Positions 7,643 through 14,770 of a DNA stretch of 64,000 nucleotides are shown here, piece after piece. The notes under the pieces are model-generated. The model had not been told where the DNA came from and did no database searches. It saw only the letters and a list, made by a program, of their open reading frames with translations. Origin of the DNA: Citreicoccus inhibens (lineage in GTDB: Bacteria; Myxococcota; Myxococcia; Myxococcales; Myxococcaceae); NCBI RefSeq assembly GCF_019039035.1, contig NZ_JAHNZT010000014.1, positions 62,001-126,000 on the forward strand, written 5' to 3'. Position numbers and translations under genes: made by a program. How positions within the stretch are numbered: position 1 is the first letter of the stretch; every line of letters begins with the position of its first letter.

Positions 7643-8863
7643 GTGGCCGATCTCCGTCCCTTCCGTGGTGTCCGCCCTCCGAAGGCCGTGGTGCAGCAGC
7701 TGGTGGTGCCCTCGTCCGACAGCATCTCGCTGGAGGAAGCGCGCGCGGACGTGCGAGGGAACCCACGCAGCTTCTTTCGCATCTGCCGACCCGAGGCGGA
7801 CCTGGCTCCCGAGGCGCCTCGCACCGTGGCGAAGCTGGCGACGCTCGGGCGCCACAACCTGGAGTCCTTCCTGGCCGAGGGCTGGCTGCGCCAGGACGAG
7901 GCCGCCCACTTCTACGTGTACCGGCAGCGCATGGGAGACCACGTGCAGGTGGGGCTGCTCGCCTCGGTGAGCGTGGCCGAGTACGACGCGGGCCTCATCA
8001 AGCCGCACGGCCCCACGCGTCCGGACACCGAGGCGGTGCGCACGCGCCACGTGGACGCGCTCGGCGGCAATGACGAGCCCGTGGTGCTGGTGTACCGGGC
8101 CCGAGACGCGCTGGACGCGCTCGTCTCCGAGGCGATGCGGGGGCCTTCCGAATACGACTTCACCACCGAGGACGGCATCCGCCACTCCTTCTGGTGCGCG
8201 CGCCCGGAGCTGGGGGTGCCGCTCACGGATGCGTTCCGCGCCGTGCCCTCGCTGTATCTGGTGGAGGGGCACCACCGCGCGGCGGCGGCCTCGCGGGTGA
8301 ATGCGCTGCGGGAGGCGCGCCGCGAGGGCCGCGGGCACTGCCGCTTCATGGCGATGGTGTTCCCCCACGACCAGGTTCGCGTCCTGGAATACAACCGCGT
8401 GGTGAAGGACCTGCACGGCATGAGTCCGGGCGTGTTCCTCGAACGGCTCTCGGAGCGCTTCGAGGTGAAGCGCGGCGCCCGGCCTCGGCCGGATCAGGAG
8501 CACCGCTTCGGCATGTATCTGGAGGGAACGTGGTACCAGCTCACCGCGAAGCCGGGCACGTTCGAGCGGACGCCGCTCGGCCTCCTGGACGTCACCCTGC
8601 TCCAGCAGAACGTGCTCGCGTCCCTCTTGTGGGTGGGCGGGGCCCACGCGGAGGGCCGCGTCGAGGCGGTGCCGGGGAGCCTGGGGACCAGCGAGTTGGA
8701 GGCGCGGGTGGACTCCGGTCAGTTCCGCGTCGCCTTCGCGCTGTTCCCCGCCAGCATCGAGCAGGTGCTGTCCGTGGCGGATGCGGGAGAGGCCATGCCG
8801 GCGAACTCCGTATGGCTGGAACCGCGACTGCGCAGTGGGCTGGTGACGCACGTGTTCAGCTGA
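7643..8863 (+). CDS. DUF1015 family protein (SerK-like)
   Basis: 406 residues from a GTG preceded by GGAGAAA. It begins MADLRPFRGVRP, the usual start of the family. Key conserved stretches are IKPHGPTRPDTEAVRTRH (119-136), EGHHR (208-212; most members have DGHHR) and FPHDQVRVLEYNRVVKDL. The archaeal relative SerK is a free-serine kinase with a ParB-like fold, but most bacterial members are uncharacterised. serC lies about 13 kb away, which may be coincidence. Kinase activity is possible but not shown. Confidence 0.85.
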   Translation: MADLRPFRGVRPPKAVVQQLVVPSSDSISLEEARADVRGNPRSFFRICRPEADLAPEAPRTVAKLATLGRHNLESFLAEGWLRQDEAAHFYVYRQRMGDHVQVGLLASVSVAEYDAGLIKPHGPTRPDTEAVRTRHVDALGGNDEPVVLVYRARDALDALVSEAMRGPSEYDFTTEDGIRHSFWCARPELGVPLTDAFRAVPSLYLVEGHHRAAAASRVNALREARREGRGHCRFMAMVFPHDQVRVLEYNRVVKDLHGMSPGVFLERLSERFEVKRGARPRPDQEHRFGMYLEGTWYQLTAKPGTFERTPLGLLDVTLLQQNVLASLLWVGGAHAEGRVEAVPGSLGTSELEARVDSGQFRVAFALFPASIEQVLSVADAGEAMPANSVWLEPRLRSGLVTHVFS

Positions 8864-8888
8864 GTCTCGTGCCCGCGCGGGGGACGCG

Positions 8889-10295
8889 ATGAGGATGCGC
8901 GCTTTCATCCTCCTCGTGGCCCTGAGCTGGATGGCGGGTGCGTGCGCCACCGCGCGCGCGCCCCGTCCGCCGGGTGACCCCGCGGCGCTGCGCTACAACA
9001 TCTCCTGTTCGCTCGGGGCAGCGCCCGCGTTGGAGGTGGAGGTGGTGCTGTTGCCAGGGGGACCTCGGGACTTCCTCTTCAGCCAGCCCGGCGGCGTCGA
9101 CACGGTGTGGGCCACGTTCGAGCACGGCGATGTCCGCGCGCTGCGCGTCACCGCGGGGGGCGTGCACGTGCCCTCCGCGGCCCGCTTCCTGCGCTATCGC
9201 TATGCGCCGGAGCCGCGCCACCGGGGTCAGGGGCCGGGCTTGTTCACCGGCATGGGGGACGAGGGCGCGTTCCACGTCGCGGGCCGTGCGTACCTGCTTC
9301 GGCCTCGCGTGGTGACTCCGGGGTTGCGCGTGGAGCTGTTCGTCGAGGGCGCGGAAGCGCTGCTGCCTTGGGCTCCGAGTGACGGCGGGCTCTATCACGT
9401 GCGGGGTGAGGACCTGGTGGACTCGGGGTTCCACGGGTTCGGCGGGCGGCGCTGCCTCGTGCGGCTGGAGGCCGCGACCGTGGAGGTGGCCATCCTCGGG
9501 CAACTGACGCACCTGCGCGATGCGGACGTGTGCGGGTGGATCCGTCAGGCCGCGGTGGAAGTGGCCACCGTGCGCCACGCCTTTCCGTATCCTCGGGTCA
9601 CGGTGCGCGTGGTGCCGGTGCCCGGCGATTCCGACGCGGGGCTCTTTGGCATGGTGCTGTGGAGCTCGCCGCCCAGCATCTCCATCCTCGTGGGGCAGGA
9701 TGCTTCACGTGAGGCGCTCGGCGGCGACTGGGTGGCCGTGCACGAGATGCTCCACCTCGCGCATCCCGCGATGCTTCCTCACGTCCCCTGGCTCACCGAG
9801 GGATTGGCCACCTACTACACGGAGCTGGCGCGGGCGCGCTCGGGACGGCAGACGGCGCAGCGGGCCTGGGAGGAACTGGTGGCGGGCTTCGAGCGAGGCC
9901 GTGAATCCGCCGGCACGCGGACCATGGCGGAGGTGGTAGCGCATGGCGACTACATGTCCACGTACTGGCTTGGCGCGCTGTTCGCGCTGCATCTGGATGT
10001 AGAGCTGCGGCGCGTCAGCCATGGCACTCGGCGCTTGGAGGACGTGCTCGAGTCCCTCGGGCGGCAGGGGCAGACCTCCACGTTGGGCGCGTTCGGCGTC
10101 GCGGTGGATGCCGTGGCGGGACAGCCCCTGTTCGACTCCCTGCTGGCGCGGCACCTCCCGCGGCCTGCCTTCGCCGAACTGGAAGGGCTGTTGGAATCCT
10201 TGGGGGTTCGACAGGGCCCCCAGGGCGTCACGCTCGCGCCGGGACCCGCGGGCGCCATGCGACAGGCGCTCGATGGGGAGCGCCCGGATTTGTAA
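8889..10295 (+). CDS. Predicted lipoprotein zinc metallopeptidase (HExxH, gluzincin-like)
   Basis: 468 residues. The N-terminus MRMRAFILLVALSWMAGACA is a lipoprotein-like signal. The C-terminal half carries HEMLH (285-289) followed by WLTEGLATYY with Glu304, the order of ligands in M1/M61-type peptidases; the 14-residue gap is shorter than in most M1 enzymes. The N-terminal about 220 residues look like beta-sandwich strands as in M61 proteins. It starts 25 nt after the DUF1015 gene and may share its transcript. The substrate is unknown. Confidence 0.8.
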   Translation: MRMRAFILLVALSWMAGACATARAPRPPGDPAALRYNISCSLGAAPALEVEVVLLPGGPRDFLFSQPGGVDTVWATFEHGDVRALRVTAGGVHVPSAARFLRYRYAPEPRHRGQGPGLFTGMGDEGAFHVAGRAYLLRPRVVTPGLRVELFVEGAEALLPWAPSDGGLYHVRGEDLVDSGFHGFGGRRCLVRLEAATVEVAILGQLTHLRDADVCGWIRQAAVEVATVRHAFPYPRVTVRVVPVPGDSDAGLFGMVLWSSPPSISILVGQDASREALGGDWVAVHEMLHLAHPAMLPHVPWLTEGLATYYTELARARSGRQTAQRAWEELVAGFERGRESAGTRTMAEVVAHGDYMSTYWLGALFALHLDVELRRVSHGTRRLEDVLESLGRQGQTSTLGAFGVAVDAVAGQPLFDSLLARHLPRPAFAELEGLLESLGVRQGPQGVTLAPGPAGAMRQALDGERPDL

Positions 10296-10317
10296 CCCGC
10301 CATGTCGGACCTGCGTA

Positions 10318-10348
10318 ACGGATGCATCCGTGGAAACACGGCATCCGT
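10318..10348. promoter_or_regulatory. 14-bp palindrome plus extra half-site upstream of the YceI/MNIO operon
   Basis: ACGGATGCATCCGT (10318-10331) is a perfect palindrome, and GCATCCGT recurs at 10341-10348, 17 bp further on, just before the ribosome site of the YceI gene. The arrangement suggests a regulator binding site for the metallophore-like operon. Confidence 0.5.
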
Positions 10349-10362
10349 AGTGGAGGTCCACC

Positions 10363-10986
10363 ATGACGCGAACCATCCTGGCGCTCGCCGCCGTTTGGGC
10401 CCTGACCGCGAACGCGGCCGAGCCCACCCCCGCCGCGCGCTCCTTCATCTTCAATGACCCGAATCACCGCGACACGGTGATGTTCGTCCTTGATGCACCG
10501 CTCGAGGTGATCAACGGCCTGTCCAATGACATCCACGGACGGGTGGACGTCCAGGGCACCAAGGTGAGTGGAAAGTTCCAGGTGCCGGTTCGTTCCCTGA
10601 AGACGGGCAATGACACCCGCGACGGGCACTTGCAAAATGACCGCTGGCTGGACGCGCAGAAGTATCCAGACATCGTGTTCGAGTTCAAGGACGTGGTTCT
10701 CCCCGCGGCCCCCGAGGTGGGCAAGCCCTTGAAGGTGAAGGCGAAGGGACAATTCACGGTCCACGGCGTGACGCGCGAGGAACCTGTCGAGGTCACCGCG
10801 ACGTTTTTTCAAGAAACGGCTGAGACCCGGAATCGCGCGGCAGGTGAATTGTTACGAGTCCGCGCAAAATTCCAGATTCCGCTGGAGGCCTATGGCGTCA
10901 AGCGGACCGAAGCGTTGGTGCTCAAGGTCGGGGAGACCGCGGAGGTCTCCATCGATGCCTGGGGCTCCACGCAATTCAAGCTGTAG
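10363..10986 (+). CDS. YceI family periplasmic protein
   Basis: 207 residues. A cleavable signal peptide (MTRTILALAAVWALTANAAE) is followed by a YceI lipocalin-like beta barrel with VNGLSND-like, GKFQVPVRSLKTGN, DRWLDAQKYPDIVFE and KGQFTVHGVTRE segments, all typical of the family. GGAGGT precedes the ATG. YceI proteins bind polyprenyl or other lipid chains in the periplasm. It stands 36 nt before the Cys-rich precursor gene and is probably in the same operon, but its role there is not established. Confidence 0.88.
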   Translation: MTRTILALAAVWALTANAAEPTPAARSFIFNDPNHRDTVMFVLDAPLEVINGLSNDIHGRVDVQGTKVSGKFQVPVRSLKTGNDTRDGHLQNDRWLDAQKYPDIVFEFKDVVLPAAPEVGKPLKVKAKGQFTVHGVTREEPVEVTATFFQETAETRNRAAGELLRVRAKFQIPLEAYGVKRTEALVLKVGETAEVSIDAWGSTQFKL

Positions 10987-11022
10987 TTCCCCCCAACGCA
11001 GTACGAAAGGAAGCGAAGCTCC

Positions 11023-11286
11023 ATGAACGTCAAGGCTCTTGCGGCAATCGTCGGCACCCTGTCCCTCGGCGCGCTGGCCTCCGGCTGTGCGTCCACGAAG
11101 TCCGCGGAAGGCCCGCAGGCGGCCTCCTCCGAGAAGGGCGCCGAGGGCAGCTGCGGCGCGAAGGCCACCGAGGCGAAGGGCTCCGAGGCGAGCTGCAACG
11201 CCAAGCACGAGGCCACTCCGGCGGCCACCCCGGAGAAGGGCGCGCAGGGCAGCTGCGGCAACGGCTCCTGCGGCCAGAAGAAGTAA
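11023..11286 (+). CDS. Cys-rich lipoprotein; putative MNIO (bufferin/HvfA-like) RiPP precursor
   Basis: 87 residues. The signal sequence ends ALASGC, a good lipobox with Cys22. The mature part is Ala/Lys/Glu-rich and holds four further Cys in short Gly motifs: EGSCG (Cys44), EASCN (Cys58) and GSCGNGSCG (Cys78 and Cys83). EGxCG repeats are the hallmark of HvfA/bufferin-type precursors, whose cysteines are converted by DUF692 (MNIO) enzymes into metal-binding heterocycles. An MNIO gene and its DUF2063 partner follow directly. Most described precursors have a plain Sec signal, so a lipid anchor would be unusual. Modification itself is inferred from the neighbourhood. Confidence 0.85.
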   Translation: MNVKALAAIVGTLSLGALASGCASTKSAEGPQAASSEKGAEGSCGAKATEAKGSEASCNAKHEATPAATPEKGAQGSCGNGSCGQKK

Positions 11287-11292
11287 GGCGCT

Positions 11293-11308
11293 GGGCCTTC
11301 ACGGGCCC
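11293..11308 (+). other. Weak hairpin between precursor and MNIO genes
   Basis: GGGCC, a 6-nt loop, GGCCC, 6 nt past the precursor stop codon and with no T-run. It could stabilise the precursor mRNA or attenuate transcription into the enzyme genes, as RiPP precursors are often made in excess. Support is weak. Confidence 0.3.
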
Positions 11309-11388
11309 GCGCGCTGCACTCCGGGCGGTGGGAAGGAAGCTTCCCGCCGCCCGTGTTGTTCCACGCCACCTGGGATGGAGAGTGTCAC

Positions 11389-12237
11389 GTGCCCGCGAGC
11401 TATGCGCACAGACATGGGCTGAGAGCACTCGGCGCGGGCATCGGGCTGCGCCGCGACTTCTATGAAGCGCTGCCGCGCACGGAGCGCGCGCTCGACTGGG
11501 TGGAGATCATCCCCGAGAACTTCCTCACGCTCGGCGGACGGACGCAGCGCGCCCTGGATGCGTGCCGCGAACGCTGGTCGGTGCTGCCGCATGGCGTGGG
11601 CCTCAACATCGGTGGGCCGGACGCGCTGGACGAGGACTATGTGTCCCGCTTGTCCGCGCTGGTGCGGCGCGTGGACGCGCCGTTCTTCTCGGATCACCTT
11701 TGTTATTCGCGGTTGGGCGGCGTGCACCTGCACGACTTGTTGCCGTTGCCGTTCACGGAGGCCGCGGTGGAGCACGTGGTGCCGCGCGTGCGCGAGGTCA
11801 TGGCGCGGGTGGGGCGGCCCTTCCTCCTGGAGAACCCCAGCTACTACGCGAAGATGCCGGGCGGCACGCTGGCCGAGGCCGACTTCCTGCGCCACGTGGT
11901 GGAGCAGGCGGACTGTGGACTGCTGCTCGACGTGAACAACGTGTACGTCAACGCGATGAACCACGGCTATGACGCGCGCGCCTTCGTGGACGCGCTGCCG
12001 CTGGAGCGCGTGGTGCAGATCCACCTCGCGGGGCACGAGGTGCGGCCGGACGTGCTCATCGACACGCATGGCGCGTCGGTCTGCGATGAGGTGTGGGCGC
12101 TGTATCGCTACACGATTGCGCGCACGGGTGCGGTGTCCACCTTGATTGAGTGGGACCAGGACATTCCCTCGCTCGACGCGGTGTTGGACGAGGCGGACCG
12201 GGCCCGCGGGGTGCTGCGCGAGGAGCTGCGCCGATGA
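11389..12237 (+). CDS. DUF692/MNIO family multinuclear iron oxidase (HvfB/BufB-like)
   Basis: 282 residues from GTG 11389 (GGAGAG upstream); an ATG at 11353 is possible but adds an unconserved leader. Family motifs run in order: GAGIGLR, DWVEIIPENF, HGVGLNIGG, SDHLCYSR, LLENPSYY, LLLDVNNVYVNAMNHG, IHLAGHE, DTHGASV and LIEWDQDIPSL. Their His, Asp and Glu residues are the iron ligands of this TIM-barrel family. MNIO enzymes modify cysteines of ribosomal peptides to thiooxazole, oxazolone or thioamide groups. The gene overlaps the partner gene by 4 nt. Confidence 0.93.
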   Translation: MPASYAHRHGLRALGAGIGLRRDFYEALPRTERALDWVEIIPENFLTLGGRTQRALDACRERWSVLPHGVGLNIGGPDALDEDYVSRLSALVRRVDAPFFSDHLCYSRLGGVHLHDLLPLPFTEAAVEHVVPRVREVMARVGRPFLLENPSYYAKMPGGTLAEADFLRHVVEQADCGLLLDVNNVYVNAMNHGYDARAFVDALPLERVVQIHLAGHEVRPDVLIDTHGASVCDEVWALYRYTIARTGAVSTLIEWDQDIPSLDAVLDEADRARGVLREELRR

Positions 12238-12968
12238 CGCCGGAGCTGAAGCACTTCTTCGACTCGATGGGGGCTTACTTCGAGGGTGTGCCCGAGGGCG
12301 TGGGCCTGGAGCGCCTCTATGCCGCGCACCCAGGTTGGCAGACGCCGCGCACGCGCACGGCCCTCTATGGCGGCTTCGTGCGAGGGCACGTCCGAGGCGC
12401 GCTGGAGAAGCTCTTTCCGCTGAGCCGCCACGCCGTGGGTGAGGCGGCGTGGGACGCGCTGGTGGAGGAGTACACGCGCACGCGCCCGGCTCGGCACTAC
12501 GAAATCAATCGGCTGGGTGAGGCGTTTCCCGCCCACGTCGCGGACCGCGTGGAGGCACTGGGGCTTGCGCCGCATGTGCCCGCGCTCGCGCGGTTCGAGT
12601 GGGCGGACTTCGCCGTGTTCGCCTCGGAGGAGGTCGCGCCGGAGGTCGTGGAGCGGCTGACGGCGAACCCGACCCTGACGGTGTTGGAGCACGCGTTCCG
12701 GATCTGCGCGCACGTGCGAGCCGGCGACGCGCGCAAGGTGCCCGACGCCGGCGAGGAACTCGCGCTCCTCTGGCGTCACCCCGGGCAACTCGCGACGTTC
12801 TACATGGAGGCGACTCCGTCCGCGCTCCTGGTGTTGAAGATGGCGGTGGAGGGACTCACGGCCGAGCATGTGGCGGCGGCCACGGGAATGAGTGAGGCCC
12901 AAGTGCGCGCGGACGTGGTCCGCTTCGCGCGCGACGGCCTGGTGCTGCTGCCGCCCGAGTCCAAGTAG
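12234..12968 (+). CDS. DUF2063 family MNIO partner protein (HvfC/BufC-like)
   Basis: 244 residues. Its ATG overlaps the TGA of the MNIO gene (ATGA). The N-terminal part (RTRTALYGGFVRGHVRGALE, KLFPLSRHAVGE, about 37-70) matches the DUF2063 'putative DNA-binding' domain. The C-terminal part (about 160-240) resembles a winged helix with VAAATGMSEAQVRADVVRFA. In known MNIO clusters this partner recruits the precursor to the enzyme, so the DNA-binding label is probably misleading. Confidence 0.87.
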   Translation: MTPELKHFFDSMGAYFEGVPEGVGLERLYAAHPGWQTPRTRTALYGGFVRGHVRGALEKLFPLSRHAVGEAAWDALVEEYTRTRPARHYEINRLGEAFPAHVADRVEALGLAPHVPALARFEWADFAVFASEEVAPEVVERLTANPTLTVLEHAFRICAHVRAGDARKVPDAGEELALLWRHPGQLATFYMEATPSALLVLKMAVEGLTAEHVAAATGMSEAQVRADVVRFARDGLVLLPPESK

Positions 12969-13020
12969 GTCGCCCGCGCGCAGCGCCGGTGTTCGCACGT
13001 CGGCCCAGGGGCTTGAGCGC

Positions 13021-14616
13021 TCAGTGTGACGCGGGGGCCTCGTGGGTTCGCGAGGCGCTCAGCACCGGTGCCTCCTCTGGGGCCGGTCCATCGAAGAACG
13101 TCCCTTGCCGGACCCCCGCTCCGATGGGGTTCATGTTCGGGAATGACTCCCGGCGATAGAGCACGCCGTCGCGGCGAACGTTGCCGAACAGCATCTTCAC
13201 CGGGTCTGTCCCATGCGCGCTCAGCGCGAGCCCCTGCGCGTCCAAGCGCCCATGGAAGCAGTGGCGCGCGATGTCGTTCCAGGTCGCGCCATCCGACGAG
13301 CCAGCCCCTGTGGCGCAGGTGCGCTCACCGTCGTGGGTGACCGTCATCCGGAGGAAGGCGAGCCCCCGCATCGTGGCCGCCGTCCGAGGCCCGCGCGCGG
13401 GCTCAACGGAGCGCGTCGGGCCTCCCGTCGCGTCGCGGTACTGGACGCGCAGCGGGTGCTTGTTCGCGGGGCGGCACACCGCGAAGTAACGCGCTTCCGG
13501 CTCGGTGCCGTCGCGGGCCATCAGGCAGCCCTTGGCCCAGGCGTTCACATGGCTGTCCGCGGCATGTACCTGCGCGGTCCACGTGTGAGTGTCCGCATCG
13601 CCGCGTGGCTCCCAGGCGAACGCGAAGCTGTCGCGCGTGCTCCAGAGATCTCCCGAGGTGGTCTCCGCGCCGAGCAGGTCCAGCGGCTCGCGATTGCCCG
13701 CGCATGGAAGGTCGCCGAGGCAGTCGAAGGGCCACGCGGGATGGTGCCGCAGGGAGGCCCAGGGCGAGGGCCCCGCGTTCACCTTGTCCGTGGCGAGGTG
13801 ATGGGCCTGCGCCCGCAGCGCGGCGAACCAGGCTTCGGCCGAGTTCACCCCCCAGACGCGACTGACGAAGCCCTCGGCGTGGACGCGCTCCGCCAGCTTC
13901 ACGCGGGAGAGCTTCAGGTTGAAGAACACCACGTCCGCGCGCGCGCCCAAGCGCGTCGCGTCAGCGAGGTCCGGCGCGATGAACGCCAGCCGCTCCACGG
14001 CCTCGGAGCCGCCGGCCACGTAGGTGTCGAGGCGCCCCCCCGCCGAGGAGAGCGAGCCTCCGGTGAGGACGATGAGGAATCGCCCGCGCATCGCATCCAG
14101 CGAGGGCCAGTGGCATGCGCCCGTCACCGCACGCTGGAGCGCGGTCGCGCCCGGACAGGCCGCCATCAAATGGGCGGGTGTGACGACCCAGGCGGGATCG
14201 AGGTGCTGGAGGATGCGCGCGTCCAGGTCCTCGGGCCGCCGCGTGCGCTCGAAGTTGTCCTTGAGGTCCAGCCACACCGTGACGACCTCATGGCGAGGAT
14301 GGGCGAGGTGGAAGGCCCGCAGGACGTCGAGGCAGTCCGACAGTCGATCGCACGACGTCCCCGGCGCGGAGCTGTCGTGATAGACGAACCAGTCGCCCGG
14401 GGTCCGAGGCCGCCCGCCCTTGCCGTTGTGCACGTCCAGTTCGATGGAGCGGATGCCGTGGAACACGAGCTGCTCGAGCAGCGCCTCGTCTCGCTGATAG
14501 GCGTTGTGCGAGGACTTCTGCCGCACCTCGTTGTAGGGCGGCGCCTCCGTCGCGAGCGCGGCGGTGGCGAGGAGCAGTGCGGCGAGAAGGGCCAGCAGCG
14601 CGCCGCCGGACATCAT
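13021..14616 (-). CDS. Secreted Ca2+-dependent PI-PLC-like phosphodiesterase
   Basis: 531 residues with a signal peptide ending ALATEA. The first about 300 residues show a PI-PLC X-type layout: KSSHNAY with the first catalytic His, SIELDVHNGKGG with the acidic metal ligands, YHDSS, and later WLDLKDNFE. The order matches the bacterial Ca-dependent phosphoinositide phospholipase C group. The C-terminal about 200 residues (TWTAQVHAADSHVNAWAKGC onward) are Cys-containing and unassigned. It lies 154 bp downstream of the ECF/caspase operon and is probably transcribed separately. Confidence 0.78.
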   Translation of the reverse strand: MMSGGALLALLAALLLATAALATEAPPYNEVRQKSSHNAYQRDEALLEQLVFHGIRSIELDVHNGKGGRPRTPGDWFVYHDSSAPGTSCDRLSDCLDVLRAFHLAHPRHEVVTVWLDLKDNFERTRRPEDLDARILQHLDPAWVVTPAHLMAACPGATALQRAVTGACHWPSLDAMRGRFLIVLTGGSLSSAGGRLDTYVAGGSEAVERLAFIAPDLADATRLGARADVVFFNLKLSRVKLAERVHAEGFVSRVWGVNSAEAWFAALRAQAHHLATDKVNAGPSPWASLRHHPAWPFDCLGDLPCAGNREPLDLLGAETTSGDLWSTRDSFAFAWEPRGDADTHTWTAQVHAADSHVNAWAKGCLMARDGTEPEARYFAVCRPANKHPLRVQYRDATGGPTRSVEPARGPRTAATMRGLAFLRMTVTHDGERTCATGAGSSDGATWNDIARHCFHGRLDAQGLALSAHGTDPVKMLFGNVRRDGVLYRRESFPNMNPIGAGVRQGTFFDGPAPEEAPVLSASRTHEAPASH

Positions 14617-14770
14617 GGTGAGAGAGGGCTCCAGAAGACCAAGGCCCGCTCAGTCTGGCAGACGCGCGCGCCAGCGCGAAACGCATGGGGCCTCGGCAGC
14701 CTGCCTGCCGACACGCAGCGTCCGCCAGTCATCCCCGCTCCGCGCGAGCCTGGCCCTGCCGGGCGAAGCC

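Noticed and set aside
12234-12968. Calling the DUF2063 protein a DNA-binding regulator.
   Set aside because: The name is historic. Its overlap with the MNIO gene fits the substrate-recruiting partner role better.
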